The position numbers were made by a program, and so were the translations under genes. The notes below the pieces were generated by a model. The model was not told the DNA's origin. It was given only the letters and a program-made list of their open reading frames with translations, and did not search any database. Below, one piece after another: positions 8,768 through 17,843 of a stretch of 64,000 nt of DNA. This stretch comes from Bradyrhizobium sp. SZCCT0153 (GTDB taxonomy: Bacteria > Pseudomonadota > Alphaproteobacteria > Rhizobiales > Xanthobacteraceae), in the NCBI RefSeq assembly GCF_018129995.1, contig NZ_JAFCKS010000001.1, positions 1,523,001 through 1,587,000 on the forward strand, given 5' to 3'. Within the stretch, counting starts at the first letter, position 1; each line of letters starts with the position of its first letter.

Positions 8768-9739
8768 TCACGCGGTCTCGTAGACCAGTCTGGTGAAGAA
8801 GCCGGGGTCGATCAGAAATTGTCCCCACCTCGCGTCGAACGCTTCTGTCGGCTTGGCGGCGACCGTCTCGTCGCGTGTCCTTCCCTGCTTCTTGAGATTG
8901 CCGACATTGTCCCTGATAGCGGCCAGCATGTCGCGGAATTCCTGCAGCTCGGCCTTGTTGCTTACGGGCTTGCCGTGACCGGTAATGATGATGGTGTCGT
9001 TGTTGGCGGCCGCCAGATTGGCGTCGCAGGCCGCGATCATGCCGCCGATGCTGCCGCCAGTCGAATGGTCGATGAATGGGTAGATGCTGTTCCAGTAGGT
9101 GTCACCGGCGTGAAGAATGTTCGCCTCGGCAAATACGACTGAGATGTCGCCATCGGTATGAGCCGGACCGTTATATTTCAGCGCGATGGATGCGCCGTTG
9201 ATCTTGAGATGATGCTCCTTGGCGAAGACCTCCGTCGGGACTGCCTTCGTCGCGAGAGGCAGGAAATTGTAATCCCAGTCTTCGACCCGCTGAATGCTGG
9301 AGAGATGCTTGCGGGTATTTTCGTGCGCAATGATCTTCGCGCCCGCGGCGCTCAGCCATTCATTGCCGTCGGCGTGGTCGAAATGCCAGTGCGTGTTGAT
9401 GAGATGCGCGATCGGCTCGTTGCCAAGCTCGGCTAGTGCCTTGCTGAGCTGCGGGCGCGAGACGCCGATGCCACCGTCGACCAGAAGCTTGCCGTCAGGT
9501 CCCGTGAGCACGGCGATGTTGCCGCCGGATCCTTCGAGCACGCTGATGTTGTTGCGCAGCTTGTAAGTTTTGATCGGTGACGTCGCCGCGCTGTCCTTGA
9601 TCAGGCTGACGAGGCCGCGGGCCTCGGCGTAGGCCTGTCGGGGGCTGAGCCATCCGCCTGTGGCGGCGAACGCAGCGGCGCCGACGCAACAGAAGCAAAA
9701 TCCGCGTCGCGACATTGAATGGAGATTTGGCGATCCCAT
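8768..9739 (-). CDS. Tat-exported metallo-beta-lactamase-fold hydrolase
   Basis: About 323 residues from the ATG at 9739. The N-terminus has a twin-arginine signal (SRRGFCFCCVGAAAFAATGG). The zinc motif HxHxDH is at H117-W-H119-F-D121-H122, with later ligand motifs GPAHTDGD and HAGDTYW. The fold is that of quinoprotein-relay SoxH-like/class B proteins rather than a true lactamase; the substrate is unknown. A second ATG at 9715 is possible, and neither start has a strong ribosome site. It lies on the same strand as the ABC operon but is separated from it by about 600 bases of decayed sequence. Confidence 0.85.
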   Translation of the reverse strand: MGSPNLHSMSRRGFCFCCVGAAAFAATGGWLSPRQAYAEARGLVSLIKDSAATSPIKTYKLRNNISVLEGSGGNIAVLTGPDGKLLVDGGIGVSRPQLSKALAELGNEPIAHLINTHWHFDHADGNEWLSAAGAKIIAHENTRKHLSSIQRVEDWDYNFLPLATKAVPTEVFAKEHHLKINGASIALKYNGPAHTDGDISVVFAEANILHAGDTYWNSIYPFIDHSTGGSIGGMIAACDANLAAANNDTIIITGHGKPVSNKAELQEFRDMLAAIRDNVGNLKKQGRTRDETVAAKPTEAFDARWGQFLIDPGFFTRLVYETA

Positions 9740-9866
9740 GCGAATCTCGCTTTCCGGGGCGAGTCTCGATGGCACCACGGTCGCCCTGCCGATGGTGCGG
9801 CAAAATGCGACCAAGGCGGACAGCAGTCTATCAGGATTGCACGATCAGTTTCCGTGCGGTGGCCCG

Positions 9867-9985
9867 CTACTCCTTCACAGCGCCGGTCAGCGACGACACG
9901 TCGTAGTCCACGAGCCGCGACTGGAAGATCGCAACCGGCAGCGAGCCGAGCAGCGATCCTGCCATCAGCGCACCCCATTGATAGA
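9867..9985 (-). pseudogene. 3' remnant of an ABC sugar permease gene
   Basis: About 119 bases match the last 119 bases of the intact permease gene at 10337-10455, with roughly 13 mismatches by eye. Translated in the same frame it reads ...YQWGALMAGSLLGSLPVAIF... and ends SSLTGAVKE then TAG, exactly like the intact protein. Nothing further of the gene is present. It is either the tail of a deleted paralogous permease or a partial duplication. Confidence 0.8.
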
Positions 9986-10024
9986 CGGGCGCAGTGCCCG
10001 GGGCCTCGCATCACCTGTCGAGCG

Positions 10025-10208
10025 TTATCCGCCGTAACACGGCTTGCCGGCCATCTGCATTGCGCGGCTGCACCGAGGCAGCTTTTTGGTCTGTGGTTGC
10101 TTGCTATTCTGTTTGGTTGCGCTTGAGCTGCCAGTCTGGGCCTGCACGCTGGATGTGGCAGGGATGACGAACAGAAGTCGCAACGACAATCAAGGCCAAT
10201 GTCTTCAT
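10025..10208 (-). pseudogene. Small secreted protein gene, apparently frameshifted
   Basis: An ATG at 10208 with GGAG nine bases upstream begins MKTLALIVVATSV, the first half of a signal peptide. After about ten codons a second frame takes over and reads LLFVIPATSSVQAQTGSSS (signal-peptide end and cleavage site), then a Lys/Gln-rich stretch and LPRCSRAMQMAGKPCYGG before TAA at 10025. Joined, they make one sensible exported peptide of about 60 residues with two Cys; as it stands one base is missing or extra. The second frame also has TTG starts (10189) that might give a 54-residue product. No family recognised. Confidence 0.5.
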
Positions 10209-10336
10209 GTCAAATGCTCCAGAAAACAATATGCAACGGCCTGGAGCTTATGCATGAGGCAGGCGCGTGTAAGGACGGCGCGAATCGCGCCAGACGTGTT
10301 TCGGGCGGTGCCGTTGAACGCGTTCCCGGAGCTTGG

Positions 10337-11236
10337 CTACTCCTTCACCGCGCCAGTCAGCGAGGACACGTAGTAATCCACGAACAGCGAATAGAAGATC
10401 GCAACGGGCAGCGAGCCGAGCAGCGAGCCCGCCATCAGCGCACCCCATTGGTAGACGTCGCCGGTGACGAGCTCGGTCAGGATCGCGACCGGCACGGTCT
10501 TGTTGGCGCCGCTCTGGATGAAGGCGAGCGCGTAGATGAACTCGTTCCAGGACAGCGTGAAGGAGAAGATGCCGGCCGAGATCAGCCCGGGCACCGCGAG
10601 CGGCAGCGTGATCCGGCGCAGGATCTGGAGCCTTGTGGCGCCGTCGACCAGCGCGCATTCCTCGAGCTCGTAGGGAATCGACTTGAAATAGCCGATCAGC
10701 AGCCAGGTGCAGAACGGCACCAGGAAGGTCGGATAGACCAGGATCAGCGCCATCGGTGAGTCGAACAGGCCGAACTGCACCACGACGGTCGCGAGCGGGA
10801 TGAACAGGATCGACGGCGGCACGAGATAGGCAAGGTAAATGCCGAGGCCGACATAGGGGCTGCCGCGGAAGCGCAGGCGCTCGATCGCATAGGCGGCCAG
10901 CGTGCTCGCGATCAGCGACAGCGTGGTCGAGCCGACCGCGACCAGCATCGTCGTCCACAGCCAGCGCGGATAGGCGGTGTCGAACAAAAGGTGCTTGATG
11001 TGCGCCAGCGTCGGCGAGGTGATCCAGAACGGATTGTGCTCCTTGTAGTTCATCAGCTCCGCGTTCGGCTTGAACGACGTGATCGCCATCCAGTAGAACG
11101 GAAACAAGAGGATCAGCACGAAGCAGCCGAGCGGCAGGTAGATCATCATCAGCCGCCGCAGCCCGGAATCCCAGGCCATGGTGTCCGGCGCCGCCTTGGC
11201 GTCGGCGACGGACGGTTGGGCGACGGTATCAGTCAT
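10337..11236 (-). CDS. ABC sugar transporter permease, MalG type
   Basis: 299 residues with six membrane segments and the inner-membrane EAA-type loop (ELEECALVDGATRLQILRRITLPLAVPG) that contacts the ATPase. It belongs to the carbohydrate uptake (CUT1) family. It overlaps the upstream permease gene by eight bases, so the two are translationally coupled. No ATP-binding protein gene follows; the next 600 bases are decayed. The 3' end is duplicated downstream. Confidence 0.92.
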   Translation of the reverse strand: MTDTVAQPSVADAKAAPDTMAWDSGLRRLMMIYLPLGCFVLILLFPFYWMAITSFKPNAELMNYKEHNPFWITSPTLAHIKHLLFDTAYPRWLWTTMLVAVGSTTLSLIASTLAAYAIERLRFRGSPYVGLGIYLAYLVPPSILFIPLATVVVQFGLFDSPMALILVYPTFLVPFCTWLLIGYFKSIPYELEECALVDGATRLQILRRITLPLAVPGLISAGIFSFTLSWNEFIYALAFIQSGANKTVPVAILTELVTGDVYQWGALMAGSLLGSLPVAIFYSLFVDYYVSSLTGAVKE

Positions 11237-12185
11237 TGCTCTCTCCCTGCTGCCATTTGCGGCGCGCCAGGCCGAAATAGGAGAACAGCGTCGCGAACAC
11301 CAGGAACGGGATCATCGACACGGCGATGGCGGCACCTTCGCCGAGCTCGCCGCCGGCAATGCCGCGCTGGAAGGCCAGCGTGGCGAGCAGATGGGTCGAG
11401 TTGCCGGGGCCGCCGCGGGTGATGGCGTAGACCAGCTGGAAATCGGTGAACGTGAAGATGATCGAGAAAGTCATGACGATCGCGAGGATCGGCATCATCA
11501 TCGGGAAGGTGATGTAGCGGAAGCGCTGCCAGGCGCTGGCGCCGTCGAGCATCGCCGCCTCGTAGAGCGAGGGCGAGATGGTCTGCAGGCCCGCCAGCAG
11601 CGAGATTGCGACGAAGGGAATGCCGCGCCAGATATTGGCGGCGATCAGCGAGAAGCGCGCCGGCCAGGGCGAGCCGAGGAAGTCGATATTGGTGCTGCGC
11701 ACATGCAGCACGTCGACCAGCAGGTAGGAGATGATCGAGAACTGGGGATCGTAGATCCACCAGAACGCCAGCGCCGACAGCACCGTCGGCACGATCCAGG
11801 GTAGCAGGATGATCGCGCGCAGCAGGCTCTTGAACGGAAAATGGTTGTTGAGCAGCAGCGCCAGCCAGAAGCCGAGCGCGAACTTCCCGAAGGTCGCGAT
11901 TCCCGTGTAGACCACGCTGTAGAACACTGCGTTCCACCACAGGGAATCGGTGAGCAGGTACTGGAAGTTCTCGAAGCCGACGAAATCGCCCTTTCGTCCG
12001 ATCGTGGTGTCGGTGAAGGCAAGCCAGATGCCGAGGCCGAGCGGATACGTCAGGAACACCGCGAGCAGCCCGATCGCGGGCGCGAGACACATCACGACCA
12101 GGAACGGCTTGTAGTCGAACAGGCGGACCAGCCAGGACGGCTGCCGGTGTGCCAGGGCGAGAGGGGGAAGTGTGGTCACGGACAT
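11229..12185 (-). CDS. ABC sugar transporter permease, MalF type
   Basis: 318 residues, six membrane segments, with the EAA loop SLYEAAMLDGASAWQRFRYITFPMMMP. It forms the permease heterodimer with the next gene. The 135 bases between it and the binding-protein gene hold a large palindromic repeat, which may lower permease expression relative to the binding protein. The ATG at 12185 lies in a poorly marked ribosome site; an in-frame start slightly downstream cannot be excluded. Confidence 0.92.
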   Translation of the reverse strand: MSVTTLPPLALAHRQPSWLVRLFDYKPFLVVMCLAPAIGLLAVFLTYPLGLGIWLAFTDTTIGRKGDFVGFENFQYLLTDSLWWNAVFYSVVYTGIATFGKFALGFWLALLLNNHFPFKSLLRAIILLPWIVPTVLSALAFWWIYDPQFSIISYLLVDVLHVRSTNIDFLGSPWPARFSLIAANIWRGIPFVAISLLAGLQTISPSLYEAAMLDGASAWQRFRYITFPMMMPILAIVMTFSIIFTFTDFQLVYAITRGGPGNSTHLLATLAFQRGIAGGELGEGAAIAVSMIPFLVFATLFSYFGLARRKWQQGESND

Positions 12186-12219
12186 CGGTTTTTATTGTCC
12201 TGTCTGCGAAAGTCACCAC

Positions 12220-12309
12220 GCCGTCATTACGAGCGAAGCGAAGCAATCCAGTCTGTCTCCGCAGTTGCAGTCTGGATTGCTTCGTCGCTTCGCTCCTCGC
12301 AATGACGGC
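12220..12309. repeat. 90-base interspersed palindrome (REP/BIME-like)
   Basis: Arms GCCGTCATTACGAGCGAAGC and its near complement GCTTCGCTCCTCGCAATGACGGC flank an inner CAATCCAG/CTGGATTG pair. The motif CATTGCGAGGAGCGAAGCGA is one I know as a frequent interspersed repeat in Bradyrhizobium and Rhodopseudomonas. It sits exactly between the binding-protein gene and the permease pair. Confidence 0.8.
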
Positions 12310-12320
12310 CGTTGCTTCGG

Positions 12321-13664
12321 TTACTTCTGCCGCCGGAAGTACCGTTTGCTGCGCTGCTCGGCTTCCGCTGCCGCGGCTTCCGGCGTCGCAGCGCCGGTCG
12401 CGACGGACGCGAACATCTGAATCAGCACGTAGTCGGCGCTGACGGCGCCGGTCGCCGTCGATATCGGTCCCGCGTAACCGTCATAGTATGTGCTCTTCAT
12501 TGTGTCCTTGAACAGCGCCACCTTGGGATCCTGCGACCACACGGCGGCCTCGGCATAGGCGGCCAGCGGCTGCGACCAGTAGCCGGAATTGGCATTGAGC
12601 CACGGCTCGTACTGGTCCTTTTCCAGCATGTATTGCAGGAAGGCCTTGGCGGCATTGGGGTACTTGCTGTGCTTGAACACCATGGCGTTCAGCGTCAGGC
12701 CCGCCATCGGCGAGACCTTGGCCACGCCCTTCGGCAGCAGTTGATGCTCGCTGTCCTCGGCAATCGCCTTGGTCGCCGGATCGTTCTTCAGCGAGAAGTA
12801 CAGCGAGACGCCGTTGGCGGTCAGCGCGATCTCCTGCGCGGCATAGGCGCGGTTGTTGCTGACGTCGTTCCACGACGTCGTACCCGCGATGAAGGTCGGG
12901 TAGAGCTGCTTGACCCAGTTCAGCGCCGCAATCGTCTCCTTGCTGTTGATGACGACGTCGCCCGCTTCGTTGAGCAAGGCGCCGTTGTGCGACCACAGCG
13001 CCCAGCTCGCGAAGCCGTTGCCGTCGCCCTTGGCGTTGCCGAGCGCGAAGCCCGCCGGTTTGCCGGCCTTCTGGAGCTTCTGGCACAGGTCGAGGATGCC
13101 GGCATGGTCTTCCGGCACCTTGTCGAAGCCGACCGATTTCAAAATCGACTTGCGGTAGATCAGGGGGCCTGCGGTGGCGCCGAACGGCAGTCCGATCCAG
13201 GCGTCGCTCTTGTTCTTCTTCCCGTAGCGCTGCGCCAGGGGCAGCCAGCCGCCGTAACGCTTCCCGACATAGTCGGCCACGTCGGTCAGTTCGATCAGCT
13301 TGTCGATATAGATGTGCGGCGCATCGGAGAAGCCGATGATGATGTCGGGGCCGGCGCCGGAATTGGCGGTCACCGCGGTCTGCTGGTTGATGTCTTCCCA
13401 GCCGACGAAGTCGACCTTGACCTCGACGCCGGTTTCCTTGGTGAACTTGGCCGCATTGGCGCGGAACACGTCCTCGTCGGCCTGGACGAAGCGTACCGGC
13501 CGCAGCATGCTCAAGGTTGCGCCCTGTTCGATCGGCAGTTTCGGCGCGGGGACGTCCGCGGCCTTGATCGCGGATTGGGCGTTCGCCGGAGCACCGGTTG
13601 CCGCGATGGCCGCAGCGGACAGGCCCAGCGCCAAGGCATCACGACGTGTGATGTCGTTCCTCAT
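12321..13664 (-). CDS. ABC sugar transporter solute-binding protein, Tat-exported
   Basis: 447 residues. A twin-arginine-type signal (TRRDALALGLSAAAIAATGAP) precedes a family 1 solute-binding fold (KFTKETGVEVKVDFVGWEDI, GPDIIIGFSDAPHIYIDKLIEL). It captures the substrate in the periplasm for the two downstream permeases; the ligand cannot be read from sequence, and oligosaccharides or polyols are typical. It is second in the putative operon after the dehydrogenase gene, and is followed by the palindromic repeat. Confidence 0.92.
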   Translation of the reverse strand: MRNDITRRDALALGLSAAAIAATGAPANAQSAIKAADVPAPKLPIEQGATLSMLRPVRFVQADEDVFRANAAKFTKETGVEVKVDFVGWEDINQQTAVTANSGAGPDIIIGFSDAPHIYIDKLIELTDVADYVGKRYGGWLPLAQRYGKKNKSDAWIGLPFGATAGPLIYRKSILKSVGFDKVPEDHAGILDLCQKLQKAGKPAGFALGNAKGDGNGFASWALWSHNGALLNEAGDVVINSKETIAALNWVKQLYPTFIAGTTSWNDVSNNRAYAAQEIALTANGVSLYFSLKNDPATKAIAEDSEHQLLPKGVAKVSPMAGLTLNAMVFKHSKYPNAAKAFLQYMLEKDQYEPWLNANSGYWSQPLAAYAEAAVWSQDPKVALFKDTMKSTYYDGYAGPISTATGAVSADYVLIQMFASVATGAATPEAAAAEAEQRSKRYFRRQK

Positions 13665-13751
13665 CAGATCCTCCCTGTTATGTCTCCCTTCCCGGCGTTG
13701 ATCGCCGGTGAAGGGCCTTGATGGTCCTCGACGCTCTTTGCGCCGGCCGCC

Positions 13752-14795
13752 TTAGCTGTTCGGCCCGCGGTCCATGCTGACGGGTTGCCAGCGGCGGAGC
13801 GCGGTGTCTTGCAGCACCGACGGATTGACGCAGCTTACCGGCCACATGCCCTGAAGCACCAGTGACAATTCGTAGCCCACCCGGCGCTTGCGCGCCTCGT
13901 CAAACCGTGCCGAGGCTGAGGCGACATGGGCGGTCAGGGTCACGTTCTCCATGCTGAGGAGGGGGTTGTTGTGCGAGGGCGGTTCCTTCTCCAGCACATC
14001 GAGGGCGGCATGGGCGATCCAGCCCTCCTGCAGCGCTTTGATCAGGCTTTCCTCGTCCACCGTGGCGCCGCGGCCGGTGTTGACGAAGACCGAGCCCTTC
14101 TTCATCTGCCGGAAATGCTTCTCGGTCAGCATGTGATGCACCTCGGGCCGGGCTGGGGCGTGCATCGACACGAAGTCGGATTGCGACAGCACCTCGTTCA
14201 GCGTCGCCGGGATGACGCCGTGGTCGTACATCAGCGTTTCCTGGATGAAGGGATCGTAGGCCATCATGCGCAGGCCGAACGGAGCGGCGCGCTTCGCGAC
14301 TGCACGCGCGACGCGTCCGAACGAGATGAAGCCCAGCGTCTGACCCATCAGCCGCGGGACCTTCAGGAGCGCCGGCCGTCCCTCGGCCCAGCGGCCGCTG
14401 CGCACCATCTTGTCCTGCTCGACCAGGCGGCGGAATCCAGCGAGCAGCAGCATCATGGCATGGTCGGCGACCTCCTCGATGAAGGTGTCGGGGATGTTGG
14501 TGACGGGAATGCCGCGGGCGGTGGCCGCCTTCACGTCGACGCTGTCGACGCCGACCGAGCCGAGCGTGATCACCTTGCAGCCCTCCAGCGCGTCGATGAT
14601 GGTCTTGGTGATCGGGATGCCCTTGGCGTAGATCGCGTCAGCATTCTTCGCGGCGGCGATGAATTCGGCCTCGTTGGCGGGCGCCTCGACGATCTCGGCA
14701 TCGATCGGATCGAGCGCCTCGCGCTCGTAGGAATAGTCGCTGCCGGCGACCGTGAAACTCGCGCCCTTCGGCGTCACCACCCTGTATTTCGGCAT
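13752..14795 (-). CDS. D-2-hydroxyacid dehydrogenase, CtBP/phosphoglycerate dehydrogenase-like
   Basis: 347 residues. The catalytic residues of the family are present: R242 (NTGRG), E271 (VLEKEPP) and H290 (LTAHVASAS). The NAD-binding loop is unusual: where relatives have GxGxxG it reads GFISFGRVAR, with Ser158 and Ala163 replacing two glycines. It is the first gene of a likely five-part unit with the ABC importer, which suggests it oxidises or reduces a hydroxyacid derived from the imported compound. The exact substrate is unknown. Confidence 0.85.
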   Translation of the reverse strand: MPKYRVVTPKGASFTVAGSDYSYEREALDPIDAEIVEAPANEAEFIAAAKNADAIYAKGIPITKTIIDALEGCKVITLGSVGVDSVDVKAATARGIPVTNIPDTFIEEVADHAMMLLLAGFRRLVEQDKMVRSGRWAEGRPALLKVPRLMGQTLGFISFGRVARAVAKRAAPFGLRMMAYDPFIQETLMYDHGVIPATLNEVLSQSDFVSMHAPARPEVHHMLTEKHFRQMKKGSVFVNTGRGATVDEESLIKALQEGWIAHAALDVLEKEPPSHNNPLLSMENVTLTAHVASASARFDEARKRRVGYELSLVLQGMWPVSCVNPSVLQDTALRRWQPVSMDRGPNS

Positions 14796-15046
14796 GTCCT
14801 GCTCCCGATCCGGTTTCTTGTTGTGACCCGCGTTCGCACGGGCCTTTGCGTCTTTTACGCGAAATCGATGCCATTGCGTACAATTCCCGGTTGTCCGAAC
14901 GAGGATAAATTTCCCGTTGTCCTTGCGTTTTCCGGGCTTCTACGGAGGTACGTAAGTAACTTGCTAAGGCCTCTCGCACTAAAAGTTGATTCGATTTCTA
15001 CCGATCTGGTCGCGTGCCCCATCCCATTATTTGCCGGAGCTATCCC

Positions 15047-16732
15047 GTGAAATTGAGCAATCTGAAGATCGCCCCCAAGCTCGGCATTCTGGTCGGCGTC
15101 ACCTTGTTCGGTCTCTGCATTTCCGGGGTCCTCGCCGGATACCTGATGAAGCAGGAGATGGTGAACGCGCGTATCGATCAAGCCAAGGCGATCGTGGAGA
15201 TGGGACGGAACTACGCCGCCGCCCTCAGGAAGCGGGTCGACGCCGGCGAACTGACGAAGGATGCGGCCTTGGCCGAACTTCGCCGTTACGGCAACGCGAT
15301 GACCTACGACAACGGCTCGGGCTATCTGTTCGGCACGTCCTATGACGGCATTACCCAGCTCGCGCCCGATCCGAAGCAGATCGGCACCAACCGCATGGAT
15401 GTCGTGACCAATGGTCGAAAGCTGTCGACCGAACTGATGGACGGCGTCAAGGCCAATGGTTCGATCCTGCTGTATTATGAATATGTGAAGCCCGGTCAGG
15501 AGAAGCCGATTCGCAAGCTCGGCTACGCGGTCGCAGTCCCCGGCTTCGACATGTATCTCGGCACCGGCGCCTATCTCGACGACATCGACGCCAAGATGGG
15601 CCCGGTGTTCTGGATGCTCGGCCTCGCCTTGCTCGGTATCGTCATCGTCGCCGGAAGTGTTGCCTGGCTGATCGGCCGCAGCATCAGCCGTCCGCTGGTG
15701 CTGCTCGGTGCCCGCATGAAGGATCTCGCCGACGGCAAGCTCGAAGGCGACATCCCCGGTGTCGGCCGTGGCGACGAGGTCGGCGCGATGGCTTCGACCG
15801 TCCAGATCTTCAAGGACAACGCGGTCCGTATCCGCGAAATCGAGAAGACCGAGGCCGATGCCAAGGAGCGTGCCGCGGCGGAACGTCGCAGTGCCATGGA
15901 AGGTATCGCCAGCGACTTCGAACGCAGCGTCAACGGCATCGTCCGCTCGGTCTCCTCGGCCGCGGCTGGCATGCAGAGCACGGCGCAGTCGATGACCGCG
16001 ACCGCGAGCGACGCCTCGTCGCGCGCCGCCACCGTCGGTGCCGCCTCGCAGAAGGCCTCCGGCAATGTCGGCACGGTTGCCGCCGCCGCCGAAGAGCTGT
16101 CGAGCTCGGTTGCGGAAATCTCCCGCCAGGTCACGCGCTCGACCGAAGTGGCGAGCCGCGCGGTCAACGATGCCGAGCGCACCAACGCCACGGTGCAGGA
16201 ACTCTCCACCGGCGCCGAGAAGATCGGCGAGGTGGTCAAGCTGATCCATTCGATCGCGGCGCAGACCAATCTGCTCGCGCTCAACGCCACCATCGAGGCG
16301 GCGCGTGCCGGCGAATCCGGCCGCGGCTTCGCCGTCGTCGCCTCCGAGGTCAAGGCGCTCGCCAACCAGACCGCGAAGGCGACCGAGGAAATCTCCGCTC
16401 AGGTTGCGGCAATGCAGACTTCGACCAGCGATGCCGTCGCGGCCATTGCCGGCATCACCCAGACCATCGCCGAGATGAGCGAGATCACCGCCGGCATTTC
16501 CTCGTCCATCGAGCAGCAGGGCGAGGCAACCCGCGAGATCGCCCGCAACATCCAGTCGGTCGCGGCGGGATCGAACGAGATCAACGCCAATATCGGCAGC
16601 GTCACCTCGGCCGCGGAAGCGACCGGCACGGCGGCCACCGACGTGCTCACCAACGCCCGCGAGCTGGACAGCCAGTCCGGCGCGCTGCGCAGCGCCGTCG
16701 ACGGCTTCCTCGCCAAGGTGCGCGCGGCTTAA
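15047..16732 (+). CDS. Methyl-accepting chemotaxis protein with single Cache sensor
   Basis: 561 residues from a GTG start ([15 protein letters not shown]), chosen because GGAG lies seven bases upstream. Order: TM1 about 10-30, periplasmic single-Cache (sCache_2) domain about 32-183 ([15 protein letters not shown]), TM2 about 188-208, HAMP about 210-262, and a cytoplasmic signalling hairpin to the end with the tip motif [20 protein letters not shown]. It senses a small ligand, often an organic acid, and signals to CheA/CheW. It stands alone with its own terminator. Confidence 0.95.
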   Translation: MKLSNLKIAPKLGILVGVTLFGLCISGVLAGYLMKQEMVNARIDQAKAIVEMGRNYAAALRKRVDAGELTKDAALAELRRYGNAMTYDNGSGYLFGTSYDGITQLAPDPKQIGTNRMDVVTNGRKLSTELMDGVKANGSILLYYEYVKPGQEKPIRKLGYAVAVPGFDMYLGTGAYLDDIDAKMGPVFWMLGLALLGIVIVAGSVAWLIGRSISRPLVLLGARMKDLADGKLEGDIPGVGRGDEVGAMASTVQIFKDNAVRIREIEKTEADAKERAAAERRSAMEGIASDFERSVNGIVRSVSSAAAGMQSTAQSMTATASDASSRAATVGAASQKASGNVGTVAAAAEELSSSVAEISRQVTRSTEVASRAVNDAERTNATVQELSTGAEKIGEVVKLIHSIAAQTNLLALNATIEAARAGESGRGFAVVASEVKALANQTAKATEEISAQVAAMQTSTSDAVAAIAGITQTIAEMSEITAGISSSIEQQGEATREIARNIQSVAAGSNEINANIGSVTSAAEATGTAATDVLTNARELDSQSGALRSAVDGFLAKVRAA

Positions 16733-16752
16733 ATCTCGCGATGAATTCGCAG

Positions 16753-16794
16753 GGTGGGCAAAGGCGCGCAAGCGCCGTGCCCACCTTTTCTTTT
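16753..16794 (+). terminator. Rho-independent terminator after the chemoreceptor gene
   Basis: GGTGGGCA (16753-16760) pairs with TGCCCACC (16778-16785), with an inner GGCGC/GCGCC stem, followed at once by TTTTCTTTT. The same hairpin sequence recurs elsewhere in the window, so the terminator is built from an interspersed repeat. Confidence 0.8.
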
Positions 16795-16811
16795 CGGTTC
16801 GTTGAAATGTC

Positions 16812-16838
16812 GGTGGGCACGCTTCGCTTTGCCCATCC
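16812..16838. repeat. GGTGGGCACGCT/TTTGCCCA short inverted repeat
   Basis: GGTGGGCACGCTTCGCTTTGCCCA forms a hairpin and matches, apart from one or two bases, the second half of the element at 53329-53392. Together with the terminator just upstream it repeats the same two-part layout seen there. Confidence 0.55.
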
Positions 16839-16865
16839 TGCGGCGCCGCGGCGCGCATCAGCCCA

Positions 16866-17843
16866 TTACTGCTTCTCGATCCCCGCATCCCGGATCAGCT
16901 TTTCCCACAGCACGAGCTGCTCGTTCACGAAGGTGCCGAGCTGCTCCGGCGTGCCCGAAAACGCGTCCATGCCGAGTGTGGCGAGCTGGGCCTTGATCTC
17001 CGGCTTCTCGACGATCTTCCGGATCTCGGCGTTGAGCCGCGTCACGATCTCCCTGGGCATGCCGGCCGGGCCGAAATAGCCCTGCCACGACGAGATGTCG
17101 AAGTTCGGCACGCCGGCCTCCTGCATCGAGGGCAGGTTCGGCACAAGCGGCGAGCGGTCCTTGGTGGTGACGGCGAGCGCGCGCAGCGCGTTGCCGTTGA
17201 CATGCGGCAGGCCGGTCAGGATGTCCACGAACATCATCGAGACGCGGCCGCCCATGACGTCGTTGAGCGCCGGCGGCGAGCTCTTGTAGGGTACGTGCAA
17301 CAGGTCGAGCCCGGCATTGTGCGCAAAGGTCGCGCCCGACACGATCGCCGACGAGGAGCCCGAGGCGTAGCTCAGCTTGCCCGGATTGGCCTTGCCATAG
17401 GCGACGAGCTCGCCGACGGTCTTCGCCGGCAACTCGGGGTGAATCACCAGCATGAACGGCAAATCGCCGGTGCGCGCGATCGGGGTGAAATCCTTGACGG
17501 GGTCGTAAGTGAGGCTCTTGAGCAGATAGGGATTGGCCGAGTGCGTGGTGTTGGTGGTCACCAGCAGCGTGTAGCCGTCGGGCGCGGCGCGCGCGACATA
17601 GGTCGCGGCGATCATGCCGTTGGCGCCCGCCTTGTTCTCGATCACGATGCCGACCCCGAGCGCCTGCGACAGATGCTGCGAGATCAGCCGCGTCGTGGTG
17701 TCGGTGCCGCTGCCGGCCGCGAACGGCAGCACCAGCGTGATGTTGCGGCTCGGCCAGTTGTCGGCTTGCGCGCCGGTTGCGGCGGCGAGACACAGCGCGG
17801 CCGCGCCGGCGTTGCGCAGGGCTCGGATCAGTGATGACAGCAT
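16866..17843 (-). CDS. Bug/TctC-family periplasmic binding protein, orphan
   Basis: 325 residues from the ATG at 17843, with a signal peptide (LRNAGAAALCLAAATGAQA) and the family opening NWPSRNITLVLPFAAGSGTD. Later come ENKAGANGMIAATYVARAAPDGYTL and the GAPELRALAV-type segment. These proteins bind carboxylates for tripartite tricarboxylate transporters or act in sensing. No tctA or tctB lies nearby, as is usual for the many orphan Bug proteins. The ribosome site is weak, with GAGG about 13 bases upstream. Confidence 0.9.
   Translation of the reverse strand: MLSSLIRALRNAGAAALCLAAATGAQADNWPSRNITLVLPFAAGSGTDTTTRLISQHLSQALGVGIVIENKAGANGMIAATYVARAAPDGYTLLVTTNTTHSANPYLLKSLTYDPVKDFTPIARTGDLPFMLVIHPELPAKTVGELVAYGKANPGKLSYASGSSSAIVSGATFAHNAGLDLLHVPYKSSPPALNDVMGGRVSMMFVDILTGLPHVNGNALRALAVTTKDRSPLVPNLPSMQEAGVPNFDISSWQGYFGPAGMPREIVTRLNAEIRKIVEKPEIKAQLATLGMDAFSGTPEQLGTFVNEQLVLWEKLIRDAGIEKQ

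Noticed and set aside
10044..10373. 109-residue plus-strand frame in the decayed patch
   Set aside because: It runs antisense to the frameshifted secreted gene and into the permease 3' end; no ribosome site and odd composition.
14855..16888. 677-residue minus-strand frame opposite the chemoreceptor
   Set aside because: Gly/Asp/Arg-rich shadow of a well-supported gene; no ribosome site or domain.
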